This document shows positions 7,541 through 13,855 of a stretch of 13,855 nt of DNA, piece by piece; position 1 is the first letter of the stretch, and every line of letters starts with the position of its first letter. Made by a program: the position numbers and the translations under genes. The stretch spans positions 1-13,855 of the forward strand of contig CAZQXD010000092.1 of assembly GCA_964597315.1 (NCBI GenBank), written 5' to 3'. The notes beneath the pieces are model-generated. The model was not told the origin of the DNA, made no database searches, and worked only from the letters and a program-made list of their open reading frames with translations. The stretch is from CAZQXD01 sp964597315. Lineage in GTDB: Bacteria > Pseudomonadota > Gammaproteobacteria > Competibacterales > Competibacteraceae.

Positions 7541-8020
7541 GTGAAACGAGTCAAGCCACCGACCATGACCGAAATAAAAGGCTTCACCTTGCTGGAACTG
7601 ATGATCGCGGTGGGCATTGTCGCCATTCTGGCAGCGGTGTCCTACCCCACCTACACCGGCTATGTCCGTACCGCCCGCTATTCTGACGCCACCGTGGCCC
7701 TGAACGAACTGGCCCAGGCCATGGAGCGCTACTATTCAGCCAACGGAACCTATGTAGGCGCCGTGGTGGGCACCGCCGGGACGGATGAAGTACAGGTTTA
7801 TCCGACCCAGTCCCCGGAACGCTACTACACCCTGTCCATCACCGGCCCGAATGTCACCCAGTATCTGGTCAAAGCCACCCCCGCCGGGGACATGTCGGGG
7901 GATACCCAATGCGGGGTGTTTTCCCTGAATCAGGCGGGCGTCAAATGCATCCGGGACGGCGCCAAGTGCAACACCGCCAGCGCCCAGTCCGATCGGGACC
8001 TGGTGGCCGCCTGTTGGTGA
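7541..8020 (+). CDS. pilE: Type IV pilus minor pilin PilE
   Basis: This 159-aa type IVa prepilin has a leader ending in EIKG, cleavage before FTLLELMIAVGIVAILAAV (Glu at mature position 5), then YPTYTGYVRTARYSDA, ELAQAMERYYSANGTY and RYYTLSI, all typical of PilE. Four cysteines lie near the C-terminus, ending in AACW. It is a minor pilin rather than the main fibre subunit, judged by its place at the end of the pilV-pilY1 cluster. The GTG start with GGGAGG gives a 14-residue leader; starting at ATG 7565 would leave six residues, which is also possible. Its TGA stop directly touches the stop of convergent ispH. Confidence 0.92.
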   Translation: MKRVKPPTMTEIKGFTLLELMIAVGIVAILAAVSYPTYTGYVRTARYSDATVALNELAQAMERYYSANGTYVGAVVGTAGTDEVQVYPTQSPERYYTLSITGPNVTQYLVKATPAGDMSGDTQCGVFSLNQAGVKCIRDGAKCNTASAQSDRDLVAACW

Positions 8021-8956
8021 TCAGGCCCGCAATTCCCGGGGTAGGGGGAAAATCACATTCTCCTCCCGGCCCTTGAGTTCCTCCACGGCGCCGACCCCCA
8101 GTTTCTGGAGCCGGGCGATGACTTCCTGGACCAGCACTTCGGGGGCCGAGGCTCCAGCGGTGACGCCAATCCGGGTGCGGCCCTCCAGCCAGTCGGCCTC
8201 GATGTCGTCGGGACCGTCGATCAGATGGGACGCGATCCCCGCCTTGTGGGCCAGCTCCCGCAGCCGGTTGGAGTTGGAGCTGTTGCGGGAACCCACCACG
8301 AGCACCAGATCGCAGCGCCGGCCCAGGTCGCGCACGGCGTCCTGACGGTTCTGGGTGGCGTAGCAGATGTCGTCCTTGCGCGGTCCCTGGATCGCGGGAA
8401 AGCGCCGCCGCAGGGCATCGATCACCGCCGCCGTGTCGTCCATGGACAGGGTGGTCTGGGTAACGAACGCCAGGTTATCCGGGTCTCGCACCTGAAGCTG
8501 TTGCACGTCCTCGGGGGTTTCCACCAAATACATGGCCCCGCCGTGGGCGGTGTCGTACTGGCCTAGGGTGCCCTCCACTTCCGGGTGACCGGCGTGGCCG
8601 ATGAGGATAGCCTCCCGGCCAGCACGGCTGTGGCGAGTCACTTCCAGATGCACCTTGGTCACCAAGGGGCAAGTGGCGTCGAACACCTTCAGCCCCCGGG
8701 CGGCGGCCTCCTGGCGCACCCGCTGGGGCACGCCGTGGGCGCTGAAAATGACTGTGGCCCCGTCCGGCACTTCGTCCAGTTCTTCCACGAACACCGCGCC
8801 CCGACGGCGCAGTCCGTCCACCACGAAGCGGTTGTGGACCACTTCATGGCGCACGTAGATGGGGGCGCCGAACAGTTCCAAGGCCCGTTCCACGATGCCA
8901 ATGGCCCGGTCCACGCCGGCGCAAAAGCCCCGGGGGTTGGCGAGTTGTATTTGCAT
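8021..8956 (-). CDS. ispH: 4-hydroxy-3-methylbut-2-enyl diphosphate reductase IspH
   Basis: This 311-aa protein catalyses the last step of the MEP isoprenoid pathway, turning HMBPP into IPP and DMAPP with an iron-sulfur cluster. The cluster cysteines are Cys12 (NPRGFCAGVDRA), Cys96 (DATCPLV) and Cys198 (DDICYATQNRQ). Active-site residues are present: His41, His74 (SAHG), His124 and Glu126 (GHPEVEGT), Thr168 (TQTTL), Ser226, Ser227 and Asn228 (RNSSN), and Ser270. The start ATG is preceded nine bases upstream by AGGA on the minus strand. The gene is convergent with pilE with no base between the stop codons. IspH beside pilE is also the arrangement in Pseudomonas aeruginosa. Confidence 0.97.
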   Translation of the reverse strand: MQIQLANPRGFCAGVDRAIGIVERALELFGAPIYVRHEVVHNRFVVDGLRRRGAVFVEELDEVPDGATVIFSAHGVPQRVRQEAAARGLKVFDATCPLVTKVHLEVTRHSRAGREAILIGHAGHPEVEGTLGQYDTAHGGAMYLVETPEDVQQLQVRDPDNLAFVTQTTLSMDDTAAVIDALRRRFPAIQGPRKDDICYATQNRQDAVRDLGRRCDLVLVVGSRNSSNSNRLRELAHKAGIASHLIDGPDDIEADWLEGRTRIGVTAGASAPEVLVQEVIARLQKLGVGAVEELKGREENVIFPLPRELRA

Positions 8957-8991
8957 ATGTGGCTATCCTGTGGTCTCGCTGTGTTGGGGCT

Positions 8992-8997
8992 ATTGTA
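8992..8997 (-). promoter_or_regulatory. Possible -10 box for ispH
   Basis: TACAAT on the minus strand (5/6 to consensus) lies in the 70-bp gap between the antiporter gene and ispH, about 35 bases before the ispH ATG. No good -35 is seen at 16-18 bp, so the call is weak. ispH may also be read from the antiporter transcript. Confidence 0.25.
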
Positions 8998-9026
8998 ACC
9001 TCGGAGTCCGGGGGAGACACCGGGTT

Positions 9027-10227
9027 TCAGTCCCGGCGCAATTTGTCGCTAACGGCGATGGGTGTGGGGTAGCGCAACATCACCAGATAGCTGGAGGCGA
9101 TGAAGCTCAGCAGGGTGGCGGCCTGGATCAAATAGGAGGCCCGGGCGCCGATCACCCCGGCCTCCACGGCCAGCACGGCAATCAGCAGGGAGAACTCGCT
9201 GATCTGGCCCAGCCGGAAACCGATCTCCCAGGAGGCCCCCACCGACTCCCCTTCCCGGGCCAGCAGCAGCTTGAACACCAGCGGCTTGGCCACCAGCATC
9301 AGCCCCGCCAACAGCAGGGCGGGAACCAGCACCTGGGGCAGCACCGGCAGCTCGAAGCCAGCGCCCACCGAAAAGAAAAACATAATCAGAAAAAAATCCC
9401 GCAGCGGTTTGAGGCTTTCGGTGATGAACACGGCGATATGGCTGGTGGCCAGGGCCACCGGTCGATACTCCGGCTTGCGTCCGAGGGCGAAGNNNNNNNN
9501 NNGCGCCCATTTCATAGGACAATCCCAGCACATGGGCCAGTTCGGCTATGCCCAGGCACCAGCCGATGGTGGCCAGGAAAATATACTCCTGGATGGTGTC
9601 AAAGCGGGCGATCAGGGGCACCATCACATAGCGGGCCGCCAGAAAGGCGAACAGGGCCAGCCCCGGCAGGGCCAGGGCCAGCAGCCCGGCCTCCAGCAGA
9701 ATCAGTTCCTCCTTGCCCAGACCCTCCATGAACAGCAAGATGGCGATGGCGATGATGTCCTGGAGCAGCAGGATACTGATGACGATTTCACCTAGACGCT
9801 TGTGATGCAAGGTGGTGGTGGGCAATAGCTTGAGGCCGATAATGGTGCTGGAGAACATCATCACCGCCCCCACCACCAGGCTTTCTCCCAGGGTAAAGCC
9901 GAAGAGCAGTGCCACCACGAACCCTACCAAGGCGAAACTGGCGGCGCTGACCAGGGTCACCACGGTAGCCTCCCGCAGCATATGCAGCAGTTTCTGGGGA
10001 TGTAGGTCCAGGCCCAGCAAGAACAGCAAGAAAATAATCCCCACATGGCCGATCTGCTGAATCACCGCCGGTTCGGCCACCAGTTTCAGGCCCCAGGGTC
10101 CCAGCAGGCAGCCCAGCAGGATATAGGCCACCAACAGGGACTGGCGGGCGTACAGGGCCAGCCCGGCCAGCACCGCAGCGCCGGTGAAGATCAAGAACAC
10201 CGCAAAGATAATCGGGTCGTTGTGCAT
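9027..10227 (-). CDS. Kef-type (CPA2) cation:proton antiporter, interrupted by an assembly gap
   Basis: About 400 aa of multi-pass membrane protein. The N-terminal part (MHNDPIIFAVFLIF onward) shows LLVAYILLGCLLGPWGL, GHVGIIFLLFLLGLDLHP, MMFSSTIIGLKLLP and ILLLQDIIAIAILLFMEGLG, all marks of the Kef/CPA2 Na+(K+)/H+ exchanger fold. The C-terminal part carries ESLKPLRDFFLIMFFFSVGA and GFRLGQISEFSLLIAV. Ten N at 9493-9502 interrupt the gene just after SYEMGA. The two halves are in different frames across exactly ten bases and rejoin if the true gap is a multiple of three, so this is an assembly effect rather than a frameshift. No TrkA-N/RCK nucleotide-binding domain follows the membrane part, unlike KefB and KefC. 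The ion is not known. It starts 13 bp after the lipoprotein gene and is probably in the same transcript. Confidence 0.88.
9493..9502. other. Assembly gap (10 N) in the antiporter gene
   Basis: The ten N are a placeholder. Frame comparison shows that the real missing length should be a multiple of three; twelve bases would restore a plausible GAFxAG-like segment. Confidence 0.95.
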
Positions 10228-10240
10228 GACGTCCGCCGGA

Positions 10241-10864
10241 TCAGCGCCGTCGGCGCGGCAGGTTCGCCAACACCCAGTCGGTAATGTCGCCGAGCAGCCG
10301 CTTGAGGGCGGCGTTGGCGGCCAGCACCCCACCATAGGCGTTCTCGCTGGGGGCCGGCTCCACGGTCTCGAACAGCTTGGTGGCCAGCACGTCGCGGCTG
10401 CTGTTGTCATAGAGCTTGGCCCGCAGGGTCAGGCGGGACTGGCTGGGTTGCTGAAAAAATTCCTGTTGCAGGCGAATCACGTCCAGGCCCAGGGTCACGT
10501 CCCCAGCCACCGGCGTGGGCGCCGCCACCACCGCCGCCAGCCCGCCGCTTTGCTCCAGAGCGCGCACCAACAACGGCGCGATCATCCGTCCGGGGGTGTC
10601 GGCCCACTCGCTTTTGGTGTAGTAGTCCAGAGCCAAGGGCGTGCGGGTATAGGCGATACGCCGGGAGTCAAAGCCCGGTTCGGCCTCGNNNNNNNNNNCC
10701 ACCAACACCAGCCGACCGGGTTTGCGTTCCGGCGGCGGGTCGATGGCGGCGTCCAGCACATAGGTGGAACCGAGGGCCGGTCCCGGTTCCAGGACCGCCG
10801 GGGTGCAGCCGACCAGGGCCAGGATCAGCAGGGGCAGCACTACCAGGATGCATCGGTCACTCAT
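10241..10864 (-). CDS. ABC-type transport auxiliary lipoprotein (PqiC-like) of the Mce operon
   Basis: About 207 aa, with a lipoprotein signal peptide: a hydrophobic segment and lipobox LVGC with Cys20. The next residue is Thr, not Asp, so Lol sorting to the outer membrane is expected. Motifs of the auxiliary-lipoprotein family are visible: PGFDSRRIAYTRTP, LDYYTKSEWADTPGRMIAPLLVRALE and a final segment where AALKRLLGDITDWV is the typical C-terminal helix. Such lipoproteins partner MCE-type transporters, as PqiC does with PqiB. Ten N at 10689-10698 lie inside, but the frame is kept and about four residues are missing after RLVLV. The ATG at 10864 has AAGGAG upstream, overlapping the stop of the MCE gene. 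The frame is open further upstream (to 10951) but without a lipobox there. Confidence 0.85.
   Translation of the reverse strand: MSDRCILVVLPLLILALVGCTPAVLEPGPALGSTYVLDAAIDPPPERKPGRLVLVXXXXEAEPGFDSRRIAYTRTPLALDYYTKSEWADTPGRMIAPLLVRALEQSGGLAAVVAAPTPVAGDVTLGLDVIRLQQEFFQQPSQSRLTLRAKLYDNSSRDVLATKLFETVEPAPSENAYGGVLAANAALKRLLGDITDWVLANLPRRRR
10689..10698. other. Assembly gap (10 N) in the lipoprotein gene
   Basis: The second run of ten N lies 1.2 kb from the first. Here the flanking frames agree across exactly ten bases, and the missing piece is about four residues between RLVLV and AEPGFDS. Confidence 0.95.
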
Positions 10865-10874
10865 GGAATCTCCT

Positions 10875-11798
10875 TTATTCGCCCGGTCCGGGTTGGCTAG
10901 GCTCGCGGCCGAACAGCAGCATGCGGGGGTTGCGCTCCAGCTCCCGGCCAAAGCGTTGAATCACGTCCGTGAGCTGGCGCAGCTCGCCTAACAGCGCCCC
11001 CACCTCCGGGGCGGTGTCCCGGGTCAGTTTTTGCAGATCCCGGCGGCTGGCCTGTACCGCCGCCCCCAAGCCGGCGGTGGTTTTGGTGATGGCCAGGGAC
11101 ATGTTCTCCACGGCCGTCACCGCAGCGCCGACCCGGGCCAACAGGGGCGGCAATTCGGCGCTCACCTGGGCCACCTGTGTCAGGGTCTGGGCGGCGCTGT
11201 CCATGCCCTCCCCCAGGCTGTCGGCATGCTCGGCCAGGGTGTGGGTAAGGGTTTCCATATCCCCGAGAATGGCGCTGACATTGCCCTGGTTTTCCTCATT
11301 GAGCAGTAACTCCAGACGCTGGGACAGGGTATTGAACTTGGTGAGCAAGGTGGTGAAGGCGTCCTCCAGGCGGGTGACCAGGGACGGACCGCTCTGAATC
11401 ACCGGGATAGGCTGTTCGGCGGTGGGCTTGAGGGGCGCGGCGTTGCGGCTGCCCCCGGTTAGCTCCACATAGGCCAGACCGGTGAGTCCTTGGGTCACCA
11501 GCACCGCCCGGGTATTCTGGCGCACCGGGGCTTGGGGTTCGATATTCAGGGTCAGTTCCACCCGCTCCGGGTTGTCCGGGTCCAGTTCGATGGCGGCCAC
11601 CCGGCCCACCTCCACGCCCCGGTATTTGACGGCGGCCTGGGGATTGAGTCCCGATACCGACTCGCGAATATAAACCTTATAGGTCTCATAGACCTTGGCC
11701 TCGACGCCCACGGTCAGCCACAGCACCACGCCGATCAGCGCCGCGCCCAGCACGATCACGAACAGTCCCACCAAGGTATAGCTTACTTTTGTGTCCAC
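10875..11798 (-). CDS. MCE-domain substrate-binding protein, MlaD-like
   Basis: This 307-aa protein is anchored by one N-terminal membrane helix (residues 8-30), followed by an MCE domain at about 40-117 (VSGLNPQAAVKYRGVEVGRV, LVTQGLTGLAYVELTGG). A long helical, coiled-coil-prone region follows at about 140-285. The end, RELERNPRMLLFGREP, is a common tail of MCE proteins in four-gene systems. Such proteins form hexameric rings that pass lipids between the inner-membrane transporter and the periplasm. The start is GTG at 11798, inside the end of the ATPase gene (16-nt overlap), with GGGAG five bases upstream. The following lipoprotein gene is 10 bp downstream, so this is one operon. The lipid carried cannot be read from sequence. 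Confidence 0.9.
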   Translation of the reverse strand: MDTKVSYTLVGLFVIVLGAALIGVVLWLTVGVEAKVYETYKVYIRESVSGLNPQAAVKYRGVEVGRVAAIELDPDNPERVELTLNIEPQAPVRQNTRAVLVTQGLTGLAYVELTGGSRNAAPLKPTAEQPIPVIQSGPSLVTRLEDAFTTLLTKFNTLSQRLELLLNEENQGNVSAILGDMETLTHTLAEHADSLGEGMDSAAQTLTQVAQVSAELPPLLARVGAAVTAVENMSLAITKTTAGLGAAVQASRRDLQKLTRDTAPEVGALLGELRQLTDVIQRFGRELERNPRMLLFGREPSQPGPGE

Positions 11799-12568
11799 CC
11801 CTGCTCCCGCGCCGCGCGACCCCGCGGCCCACTAAAGTAATCACGGATCAATGGATGTTCCGAGCCTGACAGCTCGGTCATCGGCCCATAGCCTATCAGC
11901 CGTTTCTCGCCCAGAAAGGCCACCCGGTCGGTGGTGCGCCACAGGGAGTCCAGGTCATGGGTGACCATCACCACCGTCAGCCCCAGGGATGCCTTGAGCT
12001 GCAAGATCAGTTCATCCAAGGCGTTGGCGCTTACCGGGTCCAGACCGGCGGTAGGCTCGTCCAAAAACAACAGGTCCGGGTCCAAGGCCAAGGCCCGGGC
12101 CAGAGCGGCGCGCTTGAGCATGCCCCCGGAGAGCTGGCGGGGGAACTTGTCGGCGGCATGGGACGGCAGCCCAGCCAGGGCGATCTTCAGGCCGGCGATG
12201 TCGTCGATCAAGTCCCCGTGGAGCCGGGTGTGTTCCCTGAGGGGCACCCCCACGTTCTCCCGCACGGTCAGGGAGCTGAATAAGGCCCCCTGCTGAAACA
12301 TTACCCCGAAGCGGCTGCGCAAGCGAAACGCCTCCATATCCCCGGCTCCCACCACTTCCTGGCCGAACAGACGGATGGAGCCGGCGGCCGGGGCCTGAAG
12401 CATGATGATCTCCCGCATTAGGGTGGTCTTGCCGGAGCCGCTGCCCCCCACCAAGGCCACCACCTCGCCCCGCTCCACGTCCAGGTCTAGGTTATCGTGA
12501 ACCACTAGGGTCCCGAACTGGGTACGCAGGCCCCGGACGCGGATCACCGGCTCGGCGGCAGCGCCCAT
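11783..12568 (-). CDS. ABC transporter ATPase of a lipid-transport Mce system, MlaF-like
   Basis: This 261-aa cytoplasmic ATPase has every ABC motif: Walker A GGSGSGKT (41-48), Q-loop FQQGALFSS (91-99), signature LSGGM (146-150), Walker B LLFLDE with catalytic Glu171, D-loop GLDPVS and H-loop His204. The first residue after Walker A and the GALFSSLTVRENV stretch are typical of the MlaF subfamily. The C-terminal extension HPLIRDYFSGPRGRAAR is also typical of this group. It powers the adjacent permease. The gene begins three bases after the permease stop and overlaps the MCE gene by 16 nt, so their translation is probably coupled. Confidence 0.94.
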   Translation of the reverse strand: MGAAAEPVIRVRGLRTQFGTLVVHDNLDLDVERGEVVALVGGSGSGKTTLMREIIMLQAPAAGSIRLFGQEVVGAGDMEAFRLRSRFGVMFQQGALFSSLTVRENVGVPLREHTRLHGDLIDDIAGLKIALAGLPSHAADKFPRQLSGGMLKRAALARALALDPDLLFLDEPTAGLDPVSANALDELILQLKASLGLTVVMVTHDLDSLWRTTDRVAFLGEKRLIGYGPMTELSGSEHPLIRDYFSGPRGRAAREQGWTQK

Positions 12569-12571
12569 GGC

Positions 12572-13684
12572 TCAGATCCCCAGCCCGCCGAACATGACTG
12601 AGAAGAACGCGTCGGCCACGATCACCAAAAATATAGCCTGGACCACGCTCACTGTGGTCTGGGCGCCCACGGCGTCGGCCCCGCCACTGACCCGAAAACC
12701 CTGATAGCAGCCCACCAGGGCGATGATGGCGGCGAACACCGGGGCCTTGCCGATGCCCAGCATAAACGAGGTCAGGGTGACGGCCTGGGGAATCCGGTCC
12801 AGGAACTCCCGAAAGCTCACATCGAGCAGAAAATAGGCCATGACCATGCCCCCGAACACGCTCATGACATCGGCGAACAGGGACAGCAGCGGCAGGGCGA
12901 CGGCCAGGGCCAGCAGCTTGGGCAGCACCAGCAGGTCCATGGGGTCGATGCCGATGGTGCGCAGGGCGTCAATCTCCTCGGTGACTTTCATGGTGCCGAT
13001 CTGGGCGGTAAAGGCCGAACCGGTGCGCCCGGCCACAATGATGGCGGTGAGCAGGGGCGCCAGCTCCCGAAGCATGGTCAGGCTCACCAGTTCGACGATA
13101 AAAATATTGGCCCCGTAGGTCTTGAGCTGCTGGCCGCCCTGGTAGGCGATCACCACCCCCATCAGAAACGACAGCAAGGCGATGATGGGCAGCGCGTTGA
13201 CCCCGGCGCTTTCCAGATTGGCGAGCAAGGCCCGCCAACGTATCCGGCCCGGATTGAGCAGGGTGCGGCCCATGGCCAGGGTGGCCTCCCCCACGAAAGA
13301 CAGAAAAGCCAGCCCCTGAGCCACATGTTCCCAGGTATCGCGACCCAGCTCGGCAATCGGTCCCAAGGGCCGCTCCGGTGGAGGGCGCTCCCCTTGGGCG
13401 GCCCAGCGTTCCCTGACCAGTTCCAGCAACTGCCGGTGGCCGGGCTTGAGACCCTCGGGATCGGTCTCCAGGCTCCGGCTCAGGCGCAGCAACAGCAACG
13501 CTCCGGTGGTGTCCAGCAACTGGATGGGCGAGGCGTCCAGGCGAGTGGTTTTTTTTCGCGCCTCCGCCCCCAACTGGGCCTCCAGATCGGCGATTTGCTC
13601 CACCACCCAGGCCCCGGTGCAGCGCAATACCTCACCGTCCCGGCGCAGGCTGGCCAGGGACAGGGGGGCGGGGGCCTGGCTCAT
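12572..13684 (-). CDS. MlaE-type ABC permease with N-terminal STAS-like domain
   Basis: This encodes 370 aa. Residues 1-100 are soluble and STAS-like, with D50ASPIQLLDTTG61 matching the STAS phosphorylation-loop region. Residues 125-370 are the MlaE membrane domain. The motifs are RELAPLLTAIIVAGRTGSAF (206-225), IGTMKVTEEIDAL (229-241) and GCYQGFRVSGGADAVG (325-340), with several hydrophobic helices. In the classical Mla system the STAS protein MlaB is a separate subunit; here it is fused to the permease. The ATPase gene starts three bases after the stop. There is no clear Shine-Dalgarno before the ATG, and the thermonuclease-like gene ends only 19 bp upstream, so the operon promoter probably lies in or before that gene. 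Confidence 0.92.
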   Translation of the reverse strand: MSQAPAPLSLASLRRDGEVLRCTGAWVVEQIADLEAQLGAEARKKTTRLDASPIQLLDTTGALLLLRLSRSLETDPEGLKPGHRQLLELVRERWAAQGERPPPERPLGPIAELGRDTWEHVAQGLAFLSFVGEATLAMGRTLLNPGRIRWRALLANLESAGVNALPIIALLSFLMGVVIAYQGGQQLKTYGANIFIVELVSLTMLRELAPLLTAIIVAGRTGSAFTAQIGTMKVTEEIDALRTIGIDPMDLLVLPKLLALAVALPLLSLFADVMSVFGGMVMAYFLLDVSFREFLDRIPQAVTLTSFMLGIGKAPVFAAIIALVGCYQGFRVSGGADAVGAQTTVSVVQAIFLVIVADAFFSVMFGGLGI

Positions 13685-13703
13685 GGGCGCGGATACCCGG
13701 AGC

Positions 13704-13855
13704 CTAACGGGGGTTGACCCGTCGCCACGTCCAGGGGGTCTGATGGGCGCCGGGCCGGGACCAGATGCCCCGTTGCTTGGCCTTGGCCTGCCCCTCGGCC
13801 CGCCGGTAGGCGGCGGAGTCGTTGTAGCGCCGGTATACCGCAGCGTGGCCCTGGC
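13704..13855 (-). CDS. Thermonuclease (SNase-like) family protein, C-terminal fragment
   Basis: A minus-strand frame runs from the right window edge to TAG at 13704-13706, giving 49 residues. The fragment shows GHAAVYRRY, then AEGQAKAKQRGIWS, then TPWTWRR. This is the usual ending of staphylococcal-nuclease-homologue proteins, where a lost-charge helix of the form AExxAKxxxRGlW is followed by pP.eWRr. The catalytic Arg and Asp/Glu residues and any signal peptide would be outside the window. Proteins of this family in Gammaproteobacteria are usually exported nucleases, but that cannot be seen here. It lies 19 bp before the Mce permease gene on the same strand. Confidence 0.72.
   Translation of the reverse strand, partial: QGHAAVYRRYNDSAAYRRAEGQAKAKQRGIWSRPGAHQTPWTWRRVNPR

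Noticed and set aside
8859..9731. Long plus-strand open frame across the first N run
   Set aside because: It is antisense to ispH and the antiporter, rich in Gln/Gly/His from reading GC-rich codons backwards, and only continuous because N is read through.
9027..10410. Antiporter as a frameshifted pseudogene
   Set aside because: The frame change coincides exactly with the N placeholder, and both halves are otherwise intact, so an assembly gap explains it.
10184..10900. Long plus-strand open frame across the second N run
   Set aside because: It is the shadow of the lipoprotein gene, which has a lipobox, a ribosome binding site and family motifs.

Overview
The window looks like chromosome from a GC-rich gammaproteobacterium, perhaps of the Chromatiales/Ectothiorhodospiraceae kind. 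This rests on a complete minor-pilin/PilY1 cluster of the Pseudomonas type, ispH beside pilE, and a four-gene Mce (MlaE/F/D plus lipoprotein) operon. The taxonomic placement is inference from gene style and order. Two runs of ten N (9493-9502 and 10689-10698) show a draft assembly.

Layout: (1) 1-762 holds the C-terminal catalytic part of a tyrosine recombinase that enters from the left. (2) 763-1003 is a non-coding stretch rich in hairpins. (3) 1004-1079 is tRNA-Thr(CGT) on the minus strand, with its own promoter. (4) 1132-1575 is a minus-strand Fur-family regulator whose sensory half resembles Irr. A divergent intergenic region then leads into (5) 1863-8020, a plus-strand type IV pilus operon pilV-pilW-pilX-pilY1-pilE. 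(6) 8021-8956 is ispH on the minus strand, whose stop codon directly abuts the pilE stop. (7) 9027-10227 is a Kef/CPA2-type cation:proton antiporter, broken by an assembly gap. (8) 10241-13684 is a tight minus-strand operon: MlaE-type permease with a fused STAS-like domain, MlaF-type ATPase, MCE protein and auxiliary lipoprotein. (9) 13704-13855 is the C-terminal end of a thermonuclease-family (SNase) protein that continues off the right edge.

How the genes work together: PilV, PilW, PilX and PilE are minor prepilins, each with a type III leader. With PilY1 they form the priming and tip complex of type IV pili. The Mce operon encodes an inner-membrane lipid-transport ATPase (permease, ATPase, substrate-binding MCE ring) with an outer-membrane-type lipoprotein, probably working in envelope lipid trafficking. 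The recombinase at the left, next to the 3' end of a tRNA gene, suggests the edge of an integrated element, but no complete att duplication is visible.

The most unusual signals are: a PilY1 vWA-like domain in which all three metal-site (MIDAS) segments look degenerate; a terminator-like hairpin plus T-run exactly between pilX and pilY1; the structured 240-bp spacer between recombinase and tRNA; and a possibly leaderless Irr-like regulator. I found no CRISPR array, insertion sequence or clearly new multi-gene system.
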